Source of the DNA: Diaporthe sp. PMI_573
Taxonomy: Eukaryota; Ascomycota; Sordariomycetes; Diaporthales; Diaporthaceae
DNA: 64,000 nt
NCBI GenBank assembly: GCA_021399435.1
Contig: JAJTUP010000092.1
Coordinates: forward strand, 62,001-126,000
Direction: 5' to 3'
In this document: positions 10,353 to 22,275 of the stretch, piece after piece
How positions within the stretch are numbered: the first letter of the stretch is position 1
How the letters are laid out: each line of letters opens with the position of its first letter
Position numbers and translations under genes: made by a program
The notes under the pieces: model-generated
The model's input: only the letters and a program-made list of their open reading frames with translations
Databases searched by the model: none
What the model was told of the DNA's origin: nothing

Positions 10353-12938
10353 AGTGATCCACAACCATGAGAGAAAAAGCGAACTTGGTGGTGAATAATT
10401 ACACAGAGCCACATCCTATTTCTTGTAAAATCTCTTGGTCGTGGATACGAGTACAAATATAGCATTTGGGGAGGACGTTCATGTCATTGGTAGCGACAGT
10501 GGAATTCAGGTCACTAGCAGCACATCAACCAACCCCCCCCCCCTTTGGAGAAAAAAGATAACTGATGTTTAGACTAGCCGCAGCGGCAGGAAAGAGGAAG
10601 CGATCGTCTGAAGCTCACAGCTGAGATGAGACTTTGGGGTCCGGCAGGAGATGCCTTGTGATATGGAAGAGCCCAGCTACATATGTGACCAGCCAAATCC
10701 CTTCAATGTTGTCACAGGAGGGACATAAGAGACGCGAAGCTTTAAGCCTTGCTCTGAATTATAGAAGTTCGAATAAAACCTCGTCCAGCTAAGGAAAGAG
10801 GGAAGAGAGGAAGGAACCTGCCACCAAACTGAAGATCTGAGGGCCTCGAGGGCTGCAGGTGGTCTACGCTCGGCCCATCACCCACCTGCTAGTCACACCC
10901 GGCCCGATGCATCCATAACAAATGTCATCATCATTTTGGATGCAGATCATCCATACTTTTCTAGAGTGGCAAATTCACAAACGGACGCTGTGTGTTACTT
11001 GTGTCAGATTGGCATGCTGCTACTGGCAGAATACTCCGCCCTTGCGTTTTTATTTGGCTTCGTAGCCTGTCGGTTCAGAAAGTGCCCCCACGACAGGAGC
11101 CTGTACCCCCACCTTTTCATACTCCCAGGGCTGAATTTATTCTCTCCGGATTCCTGATAATACGGGAATCTTTCAAGCAGACTGTCGATAGTCTGAAAAC
11201 AACTTCAGCCATGAAGACATGTCATTGATCTGTTTGACACCAGAGAGCTCATCAATGTCTGTATATAAGTGAACTCGGGGCTTCCTGGCGCTCCAACTCT
11301 AGACCAGCTTAATCGGCTCTGCGGCCTCTGCCTAATAAGGCTCTATGACTCTACGGTACCACGGTCTCCGTAAAGCTCACCGGTGTATCTTCCATCTGCA
11401 GTGGCACCACCACAGAAGACGGATTGAATCGAATGTGTTCCAGCGCCAAATCCCAATATGGCATTGGAGTGTATCTAGGTACTACGGCAGGCCAGATACC
11501 TCAAAGTCCCGGGGAACCGAGGAGCAATCTGTTACAATCGCACACCTTGCATCTATCTACCTAGGTACATGTTCTATAATTTATGTGAACAGACGAAAAG
11601 GTGTTATCGTAATACTTTGGAAAAATACCGCAGGCCTCCTTGATAAACTCTGTCCGGTCTAGTAGTGAGACCTCAACGTTCTTGCTAGGCCAATTCGAGT
11701 GTGGCTCTTTGCTAATCACTTGTCAAGCACGAGAACCATCAGCCTAGATCCACGCGTCACACTCGTGAGATCTCGGCCTGGGCCGGTACTATACGCATCA
11801 ATTAAGACAATGTCTCGCCATGCCCACGTCGATCCATCGAAAACCTTCTCTCTTTCCAGCGACTTGACTGGCAACGACAGCCCCCACCAAGCTGCTCTAG
11901 CTGCTGCACTGAGGGATAAGGTGCTGTGGCGATGTTGGGGACAGCGATGGTAGAACGGCTTTGTTTTACACTGCTGAAAGCGGTGGACTTGAAGTGGTAC
12001 GCCTGCTACTAACAGAACAGGCTTCAGTCGACCAAGTAGAAAGGAAGGCAAGACACAGTTACATGTTGCTAGAGACGATGGCCATGACCTCGTGGTACAC
12101 GAATTACTTCAACACGGGCGACTGAATCAGTGATATGGGCTTGACGCGCTAGCAGAGGCTGGACACGTGGAATGTAAACAAGGGACTTCATCAGCCTGGA
12201 CAAACTCTGGGACCTTCCATTGCAGGGAGTCGTCATAATCTAGGGGCTGAAAGCCAAGCATGATTTGATATCAGAATTCAAAGATTAACTGTCTAGTCTG
12301 CATGAGCTGCTTTTTCAAAACTATGTATACCCATAGCATATAGCTGCTGACTCCCAACGTTTTGGGAAGGATGTGTCAAATGTCCTCATCGCAAGTCCTG
12401 AATTCTCATTGTACGCGTTTACAATGCCATTCAAAATTTGGGACGGCGCCATATAGCTCTTCACGATATAGTAAGCAATGAAAGGTCAAAATTTCCAATA
12501 ACGCTCGAAAAGTTGGTGCAGTCCTGTATAACAGTGTGGGCCACATGACAGATAACTAATAATCGATCTCCAGGCGGTCACTTCAGTGATATGGGATATA
12601 TGGCCGACTCCTCACAGCACGATACGGGAATATCACGATACACACATGAATATAGGCAGCTCTGTCTTCTGCTTTCGTTTGACCAAAGAAACAAAATTCC
12701 AAATCCATCAAAACCACCATCTGAACTCATTCTACCGAGGTACCCATAGTGGCGTCTCATGCCAGAGTAGGAGATATTGCCCAATTCCCACTGTGCCCTA
12801 CGTTCATATTATCCCGATACTACCCGGGGCAGCTAAGCCTACTCGAAAATCGGAATAAAGATCAAACAAGCTTGTCCATAGAATTTGGCTGGACGTAATG
12901 TTCGTCAAGGGCAGGCTGAGTCCATGCCCAACGTTAAG
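10353..12938. other. Long region without a recognised gene
   Basis: About 2.6 kb. A C-run (about 10531-10542) is followed by normal-composition sequence. Open frames of 60-110 codons occur on both strands, but none shows a family motif, signal peptide or consistent splice structure. Copies of the palindromic word CCTAGGTA are at about 11563, with a near copy at about 11474. Nothing else is supported. Confidence 0.4.
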
Positions 12939-14832
12939 CTACTCCACGCTCCTCCGCTTCAGGGTAACCCTGTACTTGCGATCCGGCTTCAAAATCGTAA
13001 ACTCTTTGGTCCCCAGCACAAGCCCCTTCTCCTCAAGCTCAACCTCATACCTAAGCAACAACTGCCCCACCGTCTTCGTCACAAAGTTCATAGCCACATT
13101 CCTCCCAATGCACTGCCGACTCCCATACCCGAATCCCAAAAAGCACGTCTTCATCGCCGCGAGGTCCGTTTCCTCGCGCCCGGCCCACTGATCCGGATCC
13201 CACGTGTCGGGGTTGGGATATACGGATGCATTGCGGCCAATGGTTGCGGCGGGTACGCCGACCGCGACGCCGCCTGGGACGTACACGCCGCAGATTTCGG
13301 CGCCTTGGGGAGGCGTGTCGCGGGGCATGGAGTACCCGATTGGGGGGTGGAGGCGGATGGATTCGATGGCGGCGTGTTCGAGGAGGGGAAGCTTGTTGAG
13401 GGTTGTGAAGGGGAGGGGATTGGTGCCGGTGCGGTTGTCTGGAAAGAGGGATTCCAGGGATTGGATGAGGCGAGCTTTAATGGAGGGGTTCTTGCACAAG
13501 TAGTAGATCATCCAGTTCATGGTTACGGAGCCGGTGCTCGCGCCGGCGACCCTAATTTATGTTGTCAGCTTGGCCTGGTCTTGTAGTGATGGGGGTTCAA
13601 CTCACATGAGAGATGATGTTTCGGCTCTGAGCTCATTGAAATCCATCTGCCTGCCCGTCTCGGGATCCCGTGCCTCAATGAAGCGCTGCATGATATCCTG
13701 CCTCACCTTCCCACTCGGTAGAATCTGTCTCCTATCCTCGACGAACCGCTTCTCGAGCGCCAGTCTCGCATACTCCAAGTACTCTAGCCGCGACCGGTAC
13801 AGCTTCTGGATGCTCGGAATAGGGACCCAGCTGAGGACCTTGACGTTCCATTTCCCAAACGGAAGCAAGCCGCTGTGATTCGCAAATCTCTGCGACTGCT
13901 CCACGAGCGCCGAGTACCGTGCGGGCTCCCCCGCGTCGAGCACGCCGAAGTTGTGGCCCAGCGCGAGCTCGCCCATCAGATCCATCGTGAATAGCTCGAA
14001 CCAGAAGTAGATGTCGAAAGGCTCTTGGGTGCTTGCGAAGTAGTCCATTTTAGACATAAACTTGTCCAATGTGGCGTCTATGAAGGGCTCGAAAGATTGA
14101 AGCGACTGCGCGCTGAAGCTATGTGCCACCATGCGTCGCTTTGCGGCATGCCGCTTCTTCGAGCGGGTGGAGAAGAGGGATTCCCCCGTCGTTGAGAAGG
14201 CATCGTAGCAGCTCGATTGCCAAAGCCTTCGCCGACTTTTCCGTGGCCTACAGTCAATCATCAGCCCAGTTCTCTCCGACTGACTACGAGGAGCTCGTAT
14301 CTACTGAACCCTAGGCTAATCCAAGGCCAGAGTCAAAACTTTCAAGTTGACTGCGTATACAATCTTTTGCCAGATACATGTGATGTAACACAACTCGATT
14401 GATTACGCATCACTAATTGTAGCTGCCATAGGGGTGTACAAGCAGTCAGCTTGAAAACTTTAGCCCTAGCCTAGAATTGGCCTAGAGCTCCATATTGCGA
14501 GCTTCTTGTATGAGATGAAATTGGAAGGTACCATAGATGGCTTTGATAGCATCAGGATGGTTAAAAGATACCGAGTTACGACCGGTGCGAACAGCTACGG
14601 CACCAGGATGCTGCGCGAACAGGTTGTTCACCCACTGCGTCCGCCGCTGCTGCTTCAGGGCCTGGACCTCTGGTACGCTGCTGATCCGGGTCAACCAAGG
14701 ACCCGGAATCTTAGCCAAGGGCGAGAAGAATAGGCGATAGATGACAACGCATATGGGATAGAGCGCCGTCAGCAGCAGCGATACATCCAAGGCGATAGCT
14801 CCAGTGAATGGTACTGAGTCGAGGGCCGCCAT
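12939..14832 (-). CDS. Cytochrome P450 monooxygenase, three exons, probable frameshift near the 5' end of exon 2
   Basis: Exons are 14832-14532, 14247-13606 and 13551-12939. The protein begins MAALDSVPF with an N-terminal membrane anchor and the proline hinge KIPGPW, so it is ER-bound. Exon 3 opens with the I-helix motif AGAST, then has ESIRLHP (the ExxR helix) and the haem loop FGYGSRQCIG with the Cys ligand, close to the usual distance from the C-terminus. Length is about 515 residues, normal for the family. The splice of exons 2 and 3 (GTGAGT...AATTAG) is clean. The first intron is long (284 bp). Its canonical sites give IYGHGK, as expected after the N-terminal P450 region, but SSCYDAF and everything after it lie one frame away, and the three exons sum to 3n+2. 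Either a one-base indel lies near 14200-14240, or a small exon was missed. Substrate is unknown. It is divergent from the MFS gene at 15279. Confidence 0.82.
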
Positions 14833-15278
14833 GGCGTCCTGTGGCGCGTCCGCAAGCAAGTTATAAGGTGTGGTTGAGGGAAGCGGTCAATACCGGTTTG
14901 AAGATGGAGAGGCTCGATGAAGTACCGATAGTCGAGTCCGCTGGGAGCGGGGTATGGTGAAGATCCGGGGCGTACCACGGGGCTGGAGTCAAGCCACGAG
15001 CCCCCCACATTGCTTGTGCATGCACCCTGGTGCTGGTAACCTTCTCTGTTGACGCGTCCGGCGAACCATTCATGCTTCGAGATGAACCGAGGAGCTGTTG
15101 AGATGAAAAGGTAGCATTTGCAGGCCCTTGGCGTCTGCCTACGCCACATCCCTGCGGAAAAGGCCTGATCCGCATGTTGAGCATTAATCTAGACTTGCTT
15201 GCATCTGACAGACCCTTCTTTCAAAGCAATTCTTCGGCCTCGCGCCCTCAATTGCTCCAACATTTGTCGCGCCTCACG
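14833..15278. promoter_or_regulatory. Shared divergent promoter of P450 and MFS genes
   Basis: The 446 bases between the two start codons must hold both promoters. No convincing TATA box or named binding site is visible. The arrangement itself (P450 and efflux-type transporter head to head) suggests co-regulation; that is inference. Confidence 0.4.
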
Positions 15279-17067
15279 ATGAAGGACACCACAATCGACA
15301 CAAAAGTCGAGGGCTCGCTCGGCCATGCCAACCTGCCTCCAGGCTGGGACGACCCGCACGAGGCTGCTCTGGAAGACAATCCTGAGAGCGTGGAAAAACT
15401 CACCCTCTCTGTCATCCTCTCTGCACTGTTCCTCGGTACCTCCTTCACAGGCCCCATCATCTTCGGCTTCATCACTGTAACCCCGATCCTCATCCAGCTC
15501 GGAGAAGAGATCGGGGGTGCCAGCATCAGCTTCTGGATCCCTTCAGGATGGGGCGCCGCCGCCGCCGTTGGCTTCACCATTGCGGGACGACTTAGCGACA
15601 TCTTCGGCCGCAGATACGTGATTCTGTTCGGGCAGCTCCTGACCGTCATCGGCGGCGCCATCGCCGGCACAGCCAACTCAATGAACCAGCTGATTGCGGG
15701 CGAAGTCGTCCTGGGCGCGTCCATCGGCACCGTGTCGGTTGCATACGCAGGTCTCTCTGAAATCCTGCCAAACAAGTACCGCGGCGTGGGCCTCGCATGG
15801 ACCGAGTTCAATCTCGCTAGCTGGGCGGTGCCCAGCACGCTCCTGGCCAACGCCATGATCTCCAATGCGTCGTGGCGCATCATGTTCTGGCTGGCCATCG
15901 GCTTCGGCGCATTCTCGCTCATTGGAACTTTCTTCGTCTACTTCCCCCCGTCGCATCCGCGCCCTGATGGGAAGACCAAATGGCAGGAACTCAAGGAACT
16001 CGATTTCGTGGGCGTGTTCCTTTTCATTGCAGGGCTTGTCGTGTTTTTGTATGGCCTGAGCTCTGGTGGAACTTCGTATCCGTGGGACGCCGCTGGCACG
16101 CTGGTGCCCTTGATCCTGGGACTGTTTGTCTTCTTGAGCGCCTTCATATACGACTTCCTCGTGCCTAAGGACCCGCTGTTCCCATGGTACCTGTTCCGCA
16201 TGTTCCGCGAGTTTTCGTCGCTCATGGTGCTCGTCTTCGTAGCCGGAATGGTCTTCTTTGCTGCTTCGGCCTTGAATGCCCAGACGATTTTGTATCTGCA
16301 CACGGCTGATCCAGTCAAGATCGGCCTCTACTCCCTACCTTCGGGGTAAGTCTCCATACGATTAAAAAATTACATGTCACTCTCTAACGAAGTCCAGCTT
16401 CGGCCAACTCGTCGGCGGCGTCATAATTCCCGGCCTCGTGCACTACATCAAATACGTGCATTACCAACTAACCTTCGCCGACTTCATGCAAACCCTCTTC
16501 TTCGGGCTCGCAGCGCTCTGCACCCCCACAAACCTCAACTGGCTCATGGCCATGCAGTTCCTCGCCATGCTGCCCTTTGGCTGGATCACGCTGAACTGCT
16601 ACACCGTCGCCACGCTCAACGTCCCGCAGCGCGATCTCGGTGTCGCTGTCGGTCTCATCGGGACATTTCGCTCCGTAGGCGGGTCCATTGGCTCCGTCAT
16701 CTTCTCGTCGATATTCAATCAAGTCGCGCGGAAGGAGGTCGCTAATCGGATCGCCGCCACAGCCGCGAATGGTGGCGTCGCGGCGGAGACGATTCCGGGG
16801 CTGATCGAAACGGCGAGGCTGACGATCCTCGGAGTGCCGGGCCTCGCGGCTACGCTGCCGGATGTTCCTGCCTCAGTCTTTGAGTCGTGCGTTACGGCAG
16901 CTCGATACGGGTATGCGTATGGTTTCCGGCTCACGTGGTTGGCGTCGATTCCGTTTGGGATTCTCGCGACAGCTTGTGCGATCGTGGTCAAGGATCCGTC
17001 AAAGTATTTCACGAATCATGTTGAGGTGCACCTGGAGAAGGATATTGGTGGGAAGGTGAAGGAGTAG
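15279..17067 (+). CDS. Major facilitator superfamily transporter, Tri12/DHA2-like
   Basis: Exons are 15279-16345 and 16398-17067, joined across a 52-bp intron (GTAAGT...CTAAC...CCAG) that restores SGFGQLVGG, giving about 578 residues. The start MKDTTIDTK is preferred over an in-frame ATG at 15174 because it gives the usual short cytosolic N-terminus. Hydrophobic helices begin near residue 45. The loop AGRLSDIFGRRYVILFGQ is the MFS signature between helices 2 and 3, and a Gly-rich helix 5 motif follows. Late helices include FGLAALCTP and RSVGGSIGSVIFSSIFNQ, and the tail is short and charged (KDIGGKVKE). The pattern matches fungal Tri12-type (trichothecene or siderophore efflux) transporters in the plasma membrane. 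Divergence from a P450 suggests export of the P450 product, but the substrate cannot be read from sequence. The frame is intact. Confidence 0.9.
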
Positions 17068-17192
17068 AAGGTTGAAAAGAGCAGTTTTTAGACGCTCCGC
17101 TATAGTGACGCTGATAGAATGTACGTTATTAGACGTCGGTCGTCAATCGCGAATGGTTGTCTTGGTGTGATTATTTGGTCACGCAAAGCTCC

Positions 17193-17430
17193 ATGTATTT
17201 ATCAAGGTACCCTATCCAAAGTCCACTTTTGCGATTGCACTACCTTATGTATCCACCAAAAGGTCCTATGCGTAGTCCGAATGACTATGCAAAGCTCCAT
17301 GTATCCACCGAAGCGCCCTATCCAAAGTCTACATTTCAATTCCAGAATACCCAATGTATCCACCAAAATGTCCTATTCAAAGTCCAACCGCCCAATGTAT
17401 CCACCATAACCCCCTATCCAGAGCCCGCCT
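17193..17430. repeat. Imperfect tandem repeat, about five units of 36-55 bp
   Basis: Units begin at 17193, 17247, 17299, 17354 and 17395 with ATGTATCCACCAAAA or a close variant (the first unit is ATGTATTTATCAAGG), followed by CCTATCCAAAGTCC or a variant, then a variable spacer. A further core (ATGTCTCCACCAAAACG) is near 17733. The array lies just downstream of the MFS gene. No coding role is apparent. Confidence 0.75.
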
Positions 17431-17828
17431 CAACCTCCCAACCCTATCGCAGAATACACCCCACAATCCAGTATTGACTAGGAAGGCCCTAGGGCTTTAT
17501 TAATGATTGCTTGCTGACAAAGACGGTGACGACTTAAAATCGTCCAGCGTGCGAGAATAGTCAGAGTTCGCTATCACACCTAGACCAATTCACTCGCCTT
17601 CCTCTCCTTTAATGGCCAAGTTGGATCGATTCCTCGGTGTCGCCAAGGATGGGCTCGAGATGAAATCTTTACCCCGCCGAAGGATTCCTCAACATGGCTA
17701 AGATCACTAGGGTAAAGGCGAGTATGTCTCCACCAAAACGCAACTCAACTCCCCAAGTTCTCAACCACGTTTCCAAGCCCTTCAATATCTATGTTGCCGG
17801 TGCATACGCTAAAATGCATCAAATGGTT
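17431..17828. other. No gene; spacer
   Basis: About 400 bases between the tandem array and the 3' end of the phosphotransferase-like gene. A stray repeat core lies near 17733. Nothing else is seen. Confidence 0.4.
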
Positions 17829-19008
17829 TTAATAATGTATCAATAGATTATTCGTATTCAAATAGAAACCAGAGAAAAAAATAGAGCCGTAACCCCCGCC
17901 CTCCAAGCAAGTACCTCTCCTCCACAACAACTTGTCGACAGTCGCCGTCCTAAAGAACTGCCTCGAGATATCGACGTCTCTGTTCACAGCCCATGTTCTG
18001 AATACCCACAACTCCCTTGTATTCACTCGTGTAGGATGTTCGTACCGGAGGAAATATCCAGCCATTCTCGCAATTCGAATGCTCTCCATCTGTAAAGTGG
18101 ACACCCCAGCGTTTTCGGCGAATGCCCTCCGGAACTCATCCCTCAATGCGCCAGCGTTGTCGAAATAGACCCATCCGTGAGGGCCCATGCTGCTAATGAA
18201 TTTTTCCAGCGCGTACAGGGTGAGGCCGAAGGGCTGGACGGCCGCGTCGGTCCAGTCGATGACTCCTGTAATGCTGCCGCTGTCACCGTCAACAAGAATG
18301 TTCAGCTCAGTGAGGTCGCTATGAGTGAGCGCTAGTGGAAAATCTCCAGAAACGAGCGTTGGTAGATGTTCTCTCACTTCGTCGAGGGCTGGCTCGAAGC
18401 GAGCGGTGGGGATGCCAGAGGAAGAGACGCCGTTGAGCCTGCTAGATAACTCGGCAGCAATGGCAGTGAAATTAACCTGGTCCGCAGGCACCGACCTGCG
18501 CCAGGCCTGCGCAAAAAAACTTGTTTCGTGTCATGTCAGCTGGCCTAGAGCATAGAAGAAGTTACAAGGCAGAGTCTCAACGAACCCAGCCAGGCTGTGA
18601 ATGGTAGCCAACTTGGCGTTCGGGGTAGTCCGCCAGAGAGGCGCGCACCGCACCGTAGTTGACTCCTGGGAGTCTGTCCATCTCGTATATTGCGAGTTGT
18701 GACGCAGCATTGTTGCCAATTGACCCGAAGACATCACCTCTAGGCACGACGCCTCCATGAACTTGTCTGGCCATCACCAACACCCCCATGTCCAGCTGGG
18801 CGTCCATGGTTCGGAACTGGACGATCTTGTCGCGATTTGGCCCTACCACCACGGTGTAGCTGGTCGCCCCTTGGGTTGTAACGGGCTCGACCGGCCCCCC
18901 AAACGCCGCGAGCGCAAGGTCGTCGCATGCTCTCCTGGTGGCAGACGTCCCCGAGCTCGAGAAAAATTGGGCGATCTCGTCGTCGAGGTTGCTGTAGGCC
19001 TGAGCCAT
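17829..19008 (-). CDS. Aminoglycoside phosphotransferase (APH)-like kinase-fold protein
   Basis: Exon 1 runs from the ATG at 19008 (MAQAYSNLDDEIAQFF). Exon 2 starts at 18506 after an acceptor preceded by a T-run (GCGCAG) and ends at 17829. The C-terminal half carries the kinase-fold signature LALTHSDLTELNILV (catalytic Asp, metal-binding Asn) and GVIDWTDA (the second metal-binding Asp), with typical spacing. These fungal proteins have the choline-kinase/APH fold; substrates are mostly unknown. The exon 1-2 junction is ambiguous. A donor GTTCGT after ...QPGW at 18586 keeps the frame open (366 aa). However the +1 frame just upstream reads AKLATIHSLAGF, which looks more like a coding helix before AWRRS and would need a donor at 18582 and a one-base frameshift in exon 1. 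So the gene may be intact or may carry one indel. It is tandem with the hypothetical gene upstream. Confidence 0.78.
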
Positions 19009-19250
19009 GGTGGGCGGATGGTGTGGGGATGAGATGACGACATCTCTTTTCGATTATTGTGATGGTGGTCGAATGGGACATCCTTGTACGGTAGTTACAT
19101 TGGGGAGGGAGAGACTTTGCAAAACACTTCTTGCAGAGAGCCGACGATCAATTTAGCTGGCTCAAGCTTTGCACGGGTAGTATAACCCCTGTTAAATCCG
19201 GTCCCGGCCGTCTGTCGACGGGCCGGCCCGCCCCGTGGGCTCCTCCTGCC

Positions 19251-19892
19251 TCAGTCGATAACTTGCTCCCTGCGCAGCACGTCGGTGACGACCTCCTCGT
19301 CAATGCCCTCAACGCCGCCCCCGACATCCCGGAGCATCTTCGCGTCGATGAGGACCTTGTGGGGTCCCTTCACTGTCTCGGCATGGTACTGGTTGCCCTT
19401 GAGCTCAGTGATGCCGTCCCCGTTCTGCACGAAGGCCCACCCCGTAAGCCGAGAAGGCTTACTGGCCTTGGTAGTTTTAGCCTCCATCATGACGGTGCCG
19501 TGGCTGTCCGACAGGACGAACTCCTGCATGTCCCTGGCAGTACCGTCTCCTCCCAGGACCTCGATGCCGATGAGGCTCGCCAGGTTCTTCTCCCCGAGGT
19601 ATTTCTGTACAGCGGAGATAAAGGCAGTGTCGTTGGCGGTAATCTCCGGGAGAGAGCTCTGGCGGTAAGAGGCTGTGATTGGTGATGGTGAAGACTCAGA
19701 GAGCTCGAGAAGATAATGCGACGAGTGCATTTGTTGGAGGAAGAGAAAGGCGAGACGACGCGTTCTTAATGGCATTTCGACCATAAGGTTGATGCTATTC
19801 CTGACCTGTGCCTGCCCCCATTCACATGAGCCGGAGAGAAGGGGGGAGCTGTATGCATGCGGCTCACCACTATCTGGCCACGGTTGTTCCAT
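19251..19892 (-). CDS. Hypothetical protein, 213 aa
   Basis: An open frame with ATG at 19892. Later in-frame starts at 19784 and 19775 are equally possible, and the first 36 residues look less coding-like. The C-terminal 120 residues look like a compact domain: AVQKYLGEKNLASLIGIEVL, then GDGTARDMQEFVLSD, MMEAKTTKASKPSRLTGW, and VLIDAKMLRDV. No catalytic motif, signal peptide or membrane segment is seen. It resembles unannotated conserved fungal proteins but I cannot name a family. It lies 243 bp upstream of the APH-like gene on the same strand, and strong GC3 bias supports coding. Confidence 0.55.
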   Translation of the reverse strand: MEQPWPDSGEPHAYSSPLLSGSCEWGQAQVRNSINLMVEMPLRTRRLAFLFLQQMHSSHYLLELSESSPSPITASYRQSSLPEITANDTAFISAVQKYLGEKNLASLIGIEVLGGDGTARDMQEFVLSDSHGTVMMEAKTTKASKPSRLTGWAFVQNGDGITELKGNQYHAETVKGPHKVLIDAKMLRDVGGGVEGIDEEVVTDVLRREQVID

Positions 19893-21367
19893 GATTGGCT
19901 GGTTGATAGCATGTAGTTACTCGAGTGAGAACGCAGAGACGACAACATCCGGGGTTTCAACGAGCTCTACACCACCCACCGTGAAAAACACTGTCACAAT
20001 ATTCACCCACAGATATCACCTGCGGCCGTTCAGTTGGTACAACACAATCGACCCCGCTCTGGGCGCACACTGACGTCCCTTCTACCGAAACGGGACTGCT
20101 GCCTGGGCATAGCCTTCCGGGAGCCTTGGTTTTCCGCAGAGGCCGGATCACGGGCCGATCTGTTGGCGACAATCGTCTTAATTGCCTCATCCCATTGGCT
20201 GAGATGCACCGGACCGCTGTCCTCGCAGCCCCGGTTCTTGCCTTGGTGGCGCGTCATGGAGGGTGGGCTCGGTCAAGTGCTGATATGTCTTGCTTCTATC
20301 TTGGTCGCAGAGCCAATTATTCTGCCTTGATCATAGCCAGCCTCGAGTAAAATATGACTCAATATGGGGGCCAACAAAAGAACATTGCAAACAACTTGCC
20401 GCACTAGCAATCGTATCCAATATGCGTTGACGTGCTTGCAACATACGGAAAGCTGAAATAAGGCTAACTTTTCACGAGCCTTATTCTATACGGCATATTA
20501 GATTACCTACTAATTTGTAGTATGCAAGTTGGCCGGATGGTGTATTTGCGGATGCGATCTCGTCCTATCATTACACGCCCGCCGCGTATAAGCAATACAA
20601 CACAACTATAGTAACCTACATGCTCTTCCTTACCTGGACTGGTTCAGGTTGTGAATAAAGGTGGGGTGACCAACTCGGCAGGTGCGAGTACACGAGTTAC
20701 TCTTTTAAGAACATACAGTAAGCAGAGCAGAGACGGATCTACCGCATGACGATGGTCCCCATCAGATTATTTCCCATTCTCCCGTGCCCCAGTCACCTCG
20801 CGGATGCCCGTCCAAAATTCCGTCTAGGAGGCATCGTACCTCTGGTAAAGCATCCTCATGGCATGGCTTCCTGCTTAGCTTATGCCTCCAGTACTCATCC
20901 GATAGTCCATCCAGAAGGTGAAGTGATAGTTTTTGTCTCCCTTCCACAGCATAATCCAAACCAGGACAAGGAGGCACACCATCCATCTCTATACAAGGAA
21001 CTCGCAATCTGCACACTAGGCCGAACTTGGAACTGATTGTCTATTTTGATCTCGCGTGATCATCGCTCCAAATTCCCCACACTTAATTTAATCATGTAGA
21101 GCTACATTGCATGCTGTACGTACGGCGTTGTTCGAACCTAGCCTTAGGAGTTGTAGTTCAAAGGCTCCGAATGTGAACCATCCTATTGTGTAGGGTGGCG
21201 ACCTGCAGCGGTGCTTGAAAATCGATTCACGATTCAAAATTAGCGTCAGAACGTGGGGATATGTGTGGCACGTGGTCCAAGACTGCGGCTCTCCAGAGCG
21301 AAAACGTTCTATAGCGAAGACGAGTGGGGTAATGATGAACTTTCCCTCACCTTTACACATCACAAAG
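19893..21367. other. No gene recognised
   Basis: About 1.5 kb between the hypothetical gene and the hydrolase gene. Scattered frames under 100 codons show no motifs. The last 150 bases read in frame into the hydrolase and could be its 5' leader. Confidence 0.4.
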
Positions 21368-22147
21368 ATGGGGACTCTCTATCGGAAACATTTCATTCCA
21401 CTCGAATCCAACCCTGATGTATTCAATAATTTGATTCATTTGCTCGGCAGTACAGATGATCTATCTTTCCAGGACGTCATATCACTCGACGAGCCGAGCC
21501 TCCTCCCCCGCCCGGCCATTGCTATGATCCTCGTCTTTCCTACGACGGATCGATACGCAGAACATATCACTATCGAGGATTCCAAGCTTGATGAGCCTAA
21601 TTACAATAACAACGATGAAGACATTGTCTGGTTCAAACAACTGATTAACAACGCTTGCGGTCTCTACGGCGTCCTACACGCTCTATGCAATGGCTGTGCA
21701 AGAACTATGCATCGTAGGCCTCAATCCTGCGTCTTTGCAATGTTCTGGAGCTAAACTGAAGCAGGGCCCGACTCACTGATTGCCCGTCTGCTAAAGGACT
21801 GCTCCTCCCTGCCGTCGACAGAGCGTTCACGCCTCCTCGAAGATAGCGCCGAGCTTGAAGAAGTATATTCCAAGGTGGCTCGGCAAGGTAGTTCGAAAGT
21901 GCCAGAAGATGCTAAGGATGAGGTGGATTATCACTATGTCTGCTTTGTGAGGTCGCATAAAAGCGGCCATTTATACGAGCTGGATGGTGACCGAAAGGGA
22001 CCCAGAGACACAGGCCTCTTGCTTGAGAGTGATGATGTACTCGTCCCAGAGGGCCTGAATCTCATCCGAAATTATATGAATCGCGAAGAAAGAAACGAAA
22101 ACTTTGGCCTCTTAGCTTTAGGCTATGGAGTTACCAGTGCAAAATGA
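21368..22147 (+). CDS. Ubiquitin C-terminal hydrolase (peptidase C12, UCH-L3/YUH1 type)
   Basis: Exons are 21368-21713 and 21762-22147, joined across a 48-bp intron (GTAGGC...GCTAAAC...AAG), giving 243 residues, the normal size of this family. It opens with KHFIPLESNPDVFNNLIHLL as UCH enzymes do. The catalytic triad is in place: Cys97 in WFKQLINNACG (with the oxyanion Gln four residues after Trp-Phe-Lys), His173 in VDYHYVCFV, and Asp190 in LYELDGDRKGP. The intron removal creates HPGPDSLIARLL, which matches the family's crossover-loop region, so an apparent frame break is only an intron. The enzyme cleaves small adducts from ubiquitin's C-terminus in cytosol or nucleus. The start at 21368 gives MGTLYRKHF; an upstream extension is possible but unlike the family. 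It is convergent with the ankyrin gene. Confidence 0.9.
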
Positions 22148-22275
22148 GAACGAAGATCTGCTGCTTGGCGTTTGTGTTCCTCTTCATATTTGAGCAGAAA
22201 TTCAACGAACCACGGATCTCCTCCACTGTCTACAGCTAAGCCGGCAGCAGATTTGCCAGTATGTGTAAGAGCACC

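Noticed and set aside
12885..13586. 233-codon plus-strand frame
   Set aside because: Complement of the P450 last exon, which carries the haem loop and ExxR motif. No motif on the plus strand.
21700..21780. Frameshift and stop in the ubiquitin hydrolase
   Set aside because: A 48-bp intron with branch site removes them and restores the family's crossover-loop motif.
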